64,000 bases of DNA, taken from NCBI RefSeq assembly GCF_016405855.1, contig NZ_JAEFCA010000004.1, positions 96,075 to 160,074 on the forward strand. Direction: 5' to 3'. How positions within the stretch are numbered: the first letter of the stretch is position 1; every line of letters begins with the position of its first letter. The translations under genes and the position numbers were made by a program. The notes below the pieces were generated by a model. The model saw nothing but the letters and a program-made list of their open reading frames with translations, was not told the DNA's origin and did not search any database. Origin of the DNA: Flavobacterium sp. IB48 (GTDB lineage Bacteria; Bacteroidota; Bacteroidia; Flavobacteriales; Flavobacteriaceae). Positions 1 through 5,443 of this stretch are shown here, piece after piece.

Positions 1-1
1 T

Positions 2-156
2 TTTAATCTGTGGCATAAAAAAAACATTAATTTGTGCCAATTCATGGCAACTTTTTTAGCCACAGATTATAAAGATTAAAATGATTAATCCCAGAAATCC
101 TTTAATCTGTGGCATAAAAAAAACATTAATTTGTGCCAATTCATGGCAACTTTTTT
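2..156. repeat. Exact 56-bp direct repeat, two copies 99 bp apart
   Basis: Positions 2-57 and 101-156 are identical over 56 bases. Each begins with a TTTAATCTGTGGC motif. The spacer at 59-69 carries the inverse, GCCACAGATTA. The same motif recurs at 8376-8564 and 24787-24847, so this is one member of a dispersed palindromic family that has been tandemly duplicated just downstream of the anmK stop codon. It contains no coding sequence. Confidence 0.85.
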
Positions 157-158
157 CT

Positions 159-1367
159 TTAATCAGGAAACGAAATTTTTCCCATTGTTACAGATGGAAT
201 TCCTTTGCTATTTCCAAAATTGTAATCTCCTCCAGAGACGGTTTCATTGGCTAAAAGAGCAAATAAAACAGCTTCTTTTGCATCGCTTAAAATGCCCAAA
301 TCGTCGCTAGTATGAAACTGGCAAGGCAATAATTCCGTTAACCATTTTACCAACAACGGATTATTTGTTCCGCCTCCAGACATATAAATATGAAAATCTT
401 CTGCTGGAATTGAAGTGTTTTTTATGGTGAAATAAATTGCTTCTGCAATAGTTTCAGCACTTAAACGTGTTAAAGTCGCCAGCAAATCTGATGCCGAAAT
501 ATTTTCTAAACCACATTTTACCAAAGCCGACTGCACAAAATCGAAATTGAATAACTCTTGACCAATTGATTTTGGAAAACTTTTTTGGAAGAAATCATCG
601 CTTTTTAATTCGTTTAAAAGTTCTTGATTTACAAGTCCTTGTCGAGCGATTTCAGCATCTTTATCGTAGCTTTTTTCAGGAAAATAATATTTGGTAAAAA
701 TGTCGATTAACGTATTTGCAGTTCCAGTATCGGTTACAAAAACTTCCTCGGCGTTAAGAGAGGCTGGGAGATAGGTGTAATTCCCAATTCCGCCCATGTT
801 GAGCATGATTCTATTTTCTCCTTTTTTTCCGAATAATAAATAATCGCCATAAACTGCAAGAGGCGCACCTTCGCCACCCGCCGCAACATGTTTTTGTCTG
901 AAATCTGAAATGGTGATAATTCCCGTTTTTACTGCAATATGATCTCCGTCTCCAATTTGCAAAGTTGCGTTTGGAAATTTTTCCTGCTGATGTAAAAACT
1001 TTGGAGCGTGTAAAACAGTCTGTCCGTGAGAAGCAATTAAATCCACTTCGCTTGACGAAATATTCCATTTAGAAAGACAATCGTTAATCATACCGCTGTG
1101 TAATATTCCGATCCACTCGTTTAATAAAGCCAAATGCTGAAAATCGATTGTTCTCTGAGCAAATACCTTTCTGATTTCGTTTTTAATGTCTTCAGAATAA
1201 GAAATGGTTTCAAATTCAAGAATTTTCACATTCGTATTTTCGCCAGAACCAGAAACAGCACACAAAGCAATATCAAGTCCGTCGAGAGAAGTTCCAGACA
1301 TTAAACCAAGTATTTTTCGAGTTTCTTTTTGAGCTATATTATAGAGTGCGGTTATATTTTTATTCAT
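159..1367 (-). CDS. anmK: Anhydro-N-acetylmuramic acid kinase
   Basis: The product (402 aa) should phosphorylate and hydrolyse 1,6-anhydro-MurNAc to MurNAc-6-phosphate in the cytoplasm, a step of peptidoglycan recycling. The N-terminal ATP-binding signature GLMSGTSLDGLD is at residues 21-32. Further family blocks are GEGAPLA, NMGGIGN, DTGTANTLID (near residue 215) and MSGGGTNNPLL near the C-terminus. The length is slightly above the usual 370 aa because of about 15 extra N-terminal residues, so the true start may be a little further in. It is a single-gene unit whose 3' end abuts the duplicated repeat. No murQ or other recycling gene is adjacent. Confidence 0.95.
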   Translation of the reverse strand: MNKNITALYNIAQKETRKILGLMSGTSLDGLDIALCAVSGSGENTNVKILEFETISYSEDIKNEIRKVFAQRTIDFQHLALLNEWIGILHSGMINDCLSKWNISSSEVDLIASHGQTVLHAPKFLHQQEKFPNATLQIGDGDHIAVKTGIITISDFRQKHVAAGGEGAPLAVYGDYLLFGKKGENRIMLNMGGIGNYTYLPASLNAEEVFVTDTGTANTLIDIFTKYYFPEKSYDKDAEIARQGLVNQELLNELKSDDFFQKSFPKSIGQELFNFDFVQSALVKCGLENISASDLLATLTRLSAETIAEAIYFTIKNTSIPAEDFHIYMSGGGTNNPLLVKWLTELLPCQFHTSDDLGILSDAKEAVLFALLANETVSGGDYNFGNSKGIPSVTMGKISFPD

Positions 1368-1584
1368 TTAAAATGAGGGTTTATAGTAGTCCGTTTATTG
1401 ATAACGCTAAAATGGGATTATTTCGGATATAAATTTAGGAAATTGTGAAATTTTTGTTTTTGAAAGGAAAATTTCAAATTGTATTGTTTTTTCTTTGATT
1501 TTATAATTTCTTTGGAATGCATTTGAATAATAGGAATTGGAGAAATAAGTAATCTAAATTAGCTTTTATAAAAATAAGCTTATC

Positions 1585-1620
1585 AAAAAAAAGCTCCAAT
1601 CATTGAAAGGAGCTTTTTTT
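1585..1620 (-). terminator. Rho-independent terminator of the TAC operon
   Basis: AAGCTCC and GGAGCTT form a stem around an 11-base loop, with an A-run on the left and a T-run on the right, so it can work in both directions. It lies 11 bases past the stop codon of the SecB-like gene and closes that operon. Confidence 0.85.
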
Positions 1621-1631
1621 GTATAGATGGT

Positions 1632-2090
1632 TTATTCTTCTTCTTCTTCTGTAAAATGTATAATGACATCTTCTTCAAGTACAGAATCAGGATCTATTAA
1701 AGGTATGGTTATTCCGTTAATTTCAGTGCCTTCTGTTTTTGCATGTAATATACCTCGTGCAGCACCAATTGCTACAACTAGCATAATTTTAGCTGTCTCT
1801 AAGGGAATTGTAAAAGTTTTTCCCTTTTTATTTAGAAGCTTGCCAAAATCTTTCTTTTCAGCTTTAAAATGCGCACCTGTCTCAATAACAAGAAGTTCTT
1901 TATCATCTTTTGTTGCTTCAAACCTAAAAAGACAAGCCAACATTGATAAAGAAATATCAATACCTAACTGTATTGAATTATTCATTGCTATTTCAGAATT
2001 TTTATATGCTGGCAGTAGGTGTTCTGAAATAAAAAATTGCTCTGTCGTTAGTTTTAGCAATGAAACTTCGAGTTTTCTACGTTTAGCCAT
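1632..2090 (-). CDS. SecB-like chaperone of a toxin-antitoxin-chaperone module
   Basis: This 152-aa protein has the length and pattern of SecB. An amphipathic N-terminal part (MAKRRKLEVSLLKL) is followed by beta-strand blocks LFRFEAT and LLVIETGAHFKAE. Then comes a segment IPLETAKIMLVVAIGAARG followed by a hydrophobic ITIPLIDPDSV, matching the SecB core where a proline-containing loop precedes the helix that ends in an RG..P-type turn. The tail is acidic (EEEEE), as in many SecB proteins. The gene starts inside the 3' end of the antitoxin gene (37-nt overlap, another frame), which suggests translational coupling. In known TAC systems the SecB-like protein binds a C-terminal addiction segment of the antitoxin and protects it from degradation. 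The family call rests on pattern recognition, not on an alignment. Confidence 0.75.
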   Translation of the reverse strand: MAKRRKLEVSLLKLTTEQFFISEHLLPAYKNSEIAMNNSIQLGIDISLSMLACLFRFEATKDDKELLVIETGAHFKAEKKDFGKLLNKKGKTFTIPLETAKIMLVVAIGAARGILHAKTEGTEINGITIPLIDPDSVLEEDVIIHFTEEEEE

Positions 2091-2500
2091 TTTGGAGTCG
2101 AGTGTTTTTGAAAATTATAATTATTTGCGTAAATAGGTGTGGCGACTATTGGTTGTTGATTAGCCGACCATTTAAAAGTCACAGAGTAATTTTTAGGGCT
2201 TGATTCGGCGACTTCTATTAATTTTCTCCCTATTACTCTTTGAATTTTGAATATTGTTTCAATACTCAAATTTTGTTTTGATCTTAATAGCTTTGAAACA
2301 TATTGTTTTGAGACTCCAAGTTCCTCAGCTAATTTTGATTTTTTCCAGCCCAATTCTTCAAGTCTCTCGATGATTCTCAAAGAAATTTCAAATAAAAAAT
2401 CCTCAGATTCCTCATTGTCCAATTGAAATTGAAACTTTTCCTTCCATGTGTTATTGAAAGTTGCTTCTTCAATAAGCTGTTTTAGCTTTTTATTTTCCAT
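2054..2500 (-). CDS. XRE-family antitoxin (HigA-like) with a putative chaperone-addiction tail
   Basis: This 148-aa protein has an XRE helix-turn-helix at about residues 45-85 (KSKLAEELGVSKQYVSKLLR, then LSIETIFKIQRVIGRKL). The preceding segment, with SLRIIERLEELGWKKSK, is typical of HigA-like antitoxins. After the DNA-binding domain there is an extra tail of about 55 residues rich in aromatic and proline residues (YSVTFKW, PIYANNYNF, TPKWLNV). In TAC antitoxins such a tail is the chaperone-addiction (ChAD) region recognised by the SecB-like partner. The start codon lies 9 nt after the toxin stop, and the last 37 nt overlap the chaperone gene. The protein probably autorepresses the operon. 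Confidence 0.78.
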   Translation of the reverse strand: MENKKLKQLIEEATFNNTWKEKFQFQLDNEESEDFLFEISLRIIERLEELGWKKSKLAEELGVSKQYVSKLLRSKQNLSIETIFKIQRVIGRKLIEVAESSPKNYSVTFKWSANQQPIVATPIYANNYNFQKHSTPKWLNVENSKFHC

Positions 2501-2509
2501 AATAATAAA

Positions 2510-3070
2510 TTAGTCATCGAGATTGCACAAATCAATTTGTTCGTCATCCCCAGACCTCAGATAATCTTCGGCCTGTTTAAGTTTCAATAGCTCCGCCTTT
2601 AAATGTGGTGGAGACATATCTCTTGTAAGTTTAATACCCCCACCTGTGATTACATAGGTGTTTTTAGAGCAACGAATAGCATAAATTCTGAGCCAGTTAT
2701 GGCTTAACAAACCTTTGCCTTTATCCCATTCAAATTTCCCAATTTTACCATCTGTTAATGGTTTAAAATAATCTGATAGATACTTGAAATCTTTGCTTTC
2801 TCCATTTGCGATATTCAAAATTGTTCTTTTCATTTCTTTTGCCTGCTTGCGTGTATCGCGAACAGCGTTCGAAATAGTGATGCCTCCCCATGCATCATTT
2901 TTAAGATCAGCTAAGTTGGCTGTGAAAAATTTATGCAACCAGTAGGGATCGTCCCAATGATCAAACAGTTTATCAAATTCACTTTTTTTCTTCCCATCAT
3001 ATATAACAGAATATAGTATGTCGGGTTCAGGTATTAACCTTTCAAGTTTAAATTTACGATTTTCAGCCAT
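2510..3070 (-). CDS. Putative RelE/HigB-fold toxin, first gene of the TAC operon
   Basis: The protein is 186 aa from the ATG at 3070; a TTG nine bases upstream is the alternative start. The C-terminal half carries a pattern typical of Gp49/HigB-like toxins: HNWLRIYAIRCSKNTYVITGGGIKL, with the longer run at about residues 122-147, followed by a helix LKAELLKLKQAEDYL. Known HigB toxins cut mRNA on the ribosome; that activity is inferred here. The N-terminal 100 residues (FDKLFDHWDDPYWLHKFF, NDAWGGITISNAV) form an extension not present in short HigB toxins of about 100 aa. It is the first gene after a strong promoter at 3100-3130 and precedes its antitoxin, the HigBA order. Confidence 0.65.
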   Translation of the reverse strand: MAENRKFKLERLIPEPDILYSVIYDGKKKSEFDKLFDHWDDPYWLHKFFTANLADLKNDAWGGITISNAVRDTRKQAKEMKRTILNIANGESKDFKYLSDYFKPLTDGKIGKFEWDKGKGLLSHNWLRIYAIRCSKNTYVITGGGIKLTRDMSPPHLKAELLKLKQAEDYLRSGDDEQIDLCNLDD

Positions 3071-3099
3071 AAAAATCAACTTATAGGTTTATTTATTGG

Positions 3100-3130
3100 C
3101 AAATTTATTTAATTAAATGACATGTGCAAA
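3100..3130 (-). promoter_or_regulatory. Bacteroidota-type promoter of the TAC operon
   Basis: On the minus strand a -33 TTTG (3130-3127) is followed after exactly 19 bases by a -7 TAAATTTG (3107-3100). Both match the flavobacterial consensus TTG(N17-23)TAnnTTTG. The predicted transcript start lies about 25 bases before the toxin ATG at 3070, which supports that start over the upstream TTG. Confidence 0.75.
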
Positions 3131-3287
3131 CAATTTAGTATAAACATTTCAGTCCTTTCACAAACATATCTTAATGATTTAGTTCTTAAAATTATATTAT
3201 AAGAGGCTTAACAATAGTGTTAAGTATAAAAATAAGTTTGTATTCATGAAAAAGGCACTCGTAATGTCGATGCGCTGTATTCTTAAT

Positions 3288-3319
3288 AAAAAAACCTCGA
3301 TTTTTTAATCGAGGTTTTT
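3288..3319 (-). terminator. Rho-independent terminator
   Basis: CCTCGAT and ATCGAGG form a stem around TTTTTA, flanked by an A-run and a T-run. It lies 13 bases beyond the stop of the 77-aa gene at 3333-3566 and insulates it from the TAC operon. Confidence 0.85.
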
Positions 3320-3332
3320 CTTTTTTAAAACT

Positions 3333-3566
3333 CTACTCAACCTCCAAATAAGGATTTAAAGTCTCAGCCAATTCATTGAGCCAGTAAAAGCTGTCTCTTA
3401 ATTTGATGATTTCGCTTTGAAATGTTTCATGTTCGCTCAAAACGCATAAAGCGAGTGTAAAATTTACTTGCCTTAAAGTTTTAGCCATTTCAACAGGATC
3501 GATTCTGTCATTGAAGAAATTCAAAAGCTTGATTTCAGTTTCTTTGGAAAGAGTGTTGTTAATCAT
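3333..3566 (-). CDS. Small protein of unknown function (77 aa)
   Basis: I do not recognise this protein. It has no signal peptide or membrane segment and looks all-helical (ETEIKLLNFFNDRIDPVEMAKTL, split by a short turn at the proline, then FQSEIIKLRDSFYWLNELAETL). A clear terminator follows its stop codon and no overlapping gene competes, which supports it being real. It stands alone between the TAC operon and another unknown gene. Its size and helical character fit a small regulator or adaptor, but nothing in the sequence decides this. Confidence 0.6.
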   Translation of the reverse strand: MINNTLSKETEIKLLNFFNDRIDPVEMAKTLRQVNFTLALCVLSEHETFQSEIIKLRDSFYWLNELAETLNPYLEVE

Positions 3567-3724
3567 ATTCCTAAATTTTAGAATAATAACCCTTGAAGTT
3601 TAATGAATTTTGCATTTTACTTCATCTAGGGTCAAGTTTATATTAGCTTATTCTTTGTGTTTAGGACTGTAAAGGTATTAAAAAATATTTAAAAGTAAGA
3701 AAAATACTATTTTTTTTGATTAAC

Positions 3725-4069
3725 TTATTTCAATATATAATCTCTCCAAGCTTCTACAATAATTTTAAAATGTGAAGTTGGTAAAGTAAAATCAGGCGTA
3801 ATAGTGTTATCGAATTCCCAAGCTTCCATATCTTGGTAAATTTTAGTTTCTAAAATAGTTATATCAGCAAAATATAAACTTTGAGTTTGTCCTCCGCCTT
3901 TTTCTATTTCACCCTTAAGAACTTTATATATGTTTTTGTTTAAAAGTCTTTCAGTTTCTTCAATAGTATAATGATCATTAATATAAGCGGATAACCAAGT
4001 ATTAATACTATGGATTTGTTTTCCAAATGTATTAGCGAATTTTACTTCATATTGATTTAGTGTATCCAT
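3725..4069 (-). CDS. Protein of unknown function (114 aa)
   Basis: This is a soluble protein without signal peptide. The C-terminal part (FADITILETKIYQDMEAW, then TLPTSHFKIIVEAWRDYIL) has the acidic, tryptophan-containing helix seen in some small immunity-type proteins, but I cannot assign a family. No toxin gene adjoins it. A -7-like TATATTTG lies on the minus strand at 4096-4089, 20 bases upstream of the ATG, so it probably has its own promoter. The gene is directly next to the hairpin repeat at 4144-4241. Confidence 0.6.
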   Translation of the reverse strand: MDTLNQYEVKFANTFGKQIHSINTWLSAYINDHYTIEETERLLNKNIYKVLKGEIEKGGGQTQSLYFADITILETKIYQDMEAWEFDNTITPDFTLPTSHFKIIVEAWRDYILK

Positions 4070-4143
4070 AATTTAATTAATAGCATTACAAATATAGATT
4101 AAATATAAGAAAAGGTAAACTCAGAGAGATTTCCACACAGTTT

Positions 4144-4241
4144 GTCATTTCGACGAAGGAGAAATCTTCGTAAGTAACTCCGTAAAGAAAAGCCAATCTT
4201 TATCGAGTTTCTTGCGAAGATTTCTCCTTTGTCGAAATGAC
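4144..4241. repeat. 98-bp hairpin repeat, complete unit (GTCATTTCGAC family)
   Basis: The unit starts with GTCATTTCGACGAAGGAG and ends with the inverse, CTCCTTTGTCGAAATGAC. The arms extend about 37 bases with three mismatches around a 24-base centre. A second complete unit is at 19568-19666, and single arms flank the GIY-YIG gene at 44991-45305. A 64-codon open frame across this element (4145-4339) is an artefact of the repeat. Confidence 0.9.
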
Positions 4242-4300
4242 AAGATTGGGGAGATTTGTAGGTTTTCAAAAATTCTTTGGCTTCGTTCTGGACGACCCCC

Positions 4301-4423
4301 GCTAGCGCGAGCGTCTCCGTGCCCGCAAAGATGTTTCATATTTAAAAATTTATTTAATTATTAAACTAATTCTAGATATAAAATTAGATACTTTGTGTTC
4401 ACGAGCGAGACGCTCGCGCTAGC
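4301..4423. repeat. GC-rich 16-bp inverted repeat, arms 91 bp apart
   Basis: GCTAGCGCGAGCGTCT at 4301-4316 is repeated exactly in inverse orientation at 4408-4423. The GC-rich arms stand out in an AT-rich intergenic stretch immediately downstream of the mscS-like gene, whose stop is at 4431. This is a repeat family different from the adjacent 4144-4241 element. Confidence 0.8.
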
Positions 4424-4430
4424 ATGTGCC

Positions 4431-5243
4431 TTATTTAAGTACAAACCCATTTTCCTTCAATTTATTCAAAACCGCTGCAATAATTTTAGAACGACATTCT
4501 GAATTTTCGGTTGTTGATGCAGTTTTCACCCAATAACGAATGTTGAGTTGAATAATACCACCAGCAATAACATCGGTAATTATGGCAGCGTTTTCATGGT
4601 CTTTTTCGGTTACGTCTTCGCTGTTTCCTAGAATTTCTTTTACGATTTCGATAGCGTGTTTATAATCAGAACCATATTCTAATCCGACGGTGAAAGTTTG
4701 AAGGAGAAAGCCTTCGCTGTTGTAGTTAATTAAAGTGTTTTTTATAAGAAGCGCATTTGGGATGTAAATGATTTTAGAATCGCTTTTTACTTCGGTATCA
4801 CGGAGGTTAAGATTAATGACTTCACCTTTTACACCGTTGCTTTCAATGATATCTCCAATAGAAAACGGACGTTTGAAAGCGAGCAGAATTCCGGCAAGGA
4901 AATTTTCGCCAATGTCTTTAAGCGCAAAACCAATTACAAAAGCCGAAATTCCGGCACCAGCCAGCATGCTTTGCGCAACGCCTTCAAGACCAATAATTCG
5001 GAACATAAACAAGATTCCGATAATAATTAAAACCGATTTAATTAAACGTGCAATAAAAACCGCCAGAAGACGATCATGCATTTTTGTTTTAAGTCGGTTT
5101 CCTGCAAAAATACCCACACGGCTTGCAATAAACCATGAAACGAGAACGACCAAAACGGCCAGAATAAATTTTGGGGTAAGATCGACAATGCTATTGTAGT
5201 AACCTTCGAGATGGCTGATAACGTCTTGAAAGAAATTTTCCAT
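4431..5243 (-). CDS. mscS: Small-conductance mechanosensitive channel, MscS family
   Basis: The product (270 aa) should be an inner-membrane channel that opens on hypo-osmotic stress. It has about three membrane helices (residues 25-45, 60-85 and 90-125). The pore-lining TM3 has the glycine/alanine pattern AGAGISAFVIGFALKDIGEN, followed by the MscS beta-domain signature RPFSIGDIIE and a cytoplasmic alpha/beta domain with LRDTEVKSDSKIIYIPN. The length is close to E. coli MscS (286 aa). It is a single gene, and repeats lie just beyond its stop codon. Confidence 0.92.
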   Translation of the reverse strand: MENFFQDVISHLEGYYNSIVDLTPKFILAVLVVLVSWFIASRVGIFAGNRLKTKMHDRLLAVFIARLIKSVLIIIGILFMFRIIGLEGVAQSMLAGAGISAFVIGFALKDIGENFLAGILLAFKRPFSIGDIIESNGVKGEVINLNLRDTEVKSDSKIIYIPNALLIKNTLINYNSEGFLLQTFTVGLEYGSDYKHAIEIVKEILGNSEDVTEKDHENAAIITDVIAGGIIQLNIRYWVKTASTTENSECRSKIIAAVLNKLKENGFVLK

Positions 5244-5371
5244 AATGATAAAGGCATAAAAAAGTAAAATTTTAAAATTACCTTTTTAGTAAGCCGAATG
5301 CTTTACAGGATTCTCTTAGAATTTTATAAAATATGATGGAGTTGTTAGATAAATTCATAAAATAGAATCGT

Positions 5372-5397
5372 TTTGCCCTGTGATATTTTTATCTTTG
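5372..5397 (+). promoter_or_regulatory. Possible promoter of the FAD/Fe-S oxidoreductase gene
   Basis: A -7 TATCTTTG (5390-5397) is preceded by TTTG at 5372-5375. The spacer is only 14 bases, shorter than the usual 17-23, so only the -7 element is convincing. The distance to the ATG at 5444 is 46 bases. Confidence 0.4.
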
Positions 5398-5443
5398 TGG
5401 TCTGAGTTTTTTCAGGAAATATTTTTATAAAAAGCACATTTAC

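Noticed and set aside
1627..2136. Plus-strand open frame opposite the SecB-like gene
   Set aside because: It is the antisense shadow of the antitoxin and chaperone genes, which have promoter, overlap and terminator support.
4145..4339. 64-codon minus-strand frame
   Set aside because: It runs straight through the 98-bp hairpin and half of a GC-rich inverted repeat; the translation has no protein-like features.
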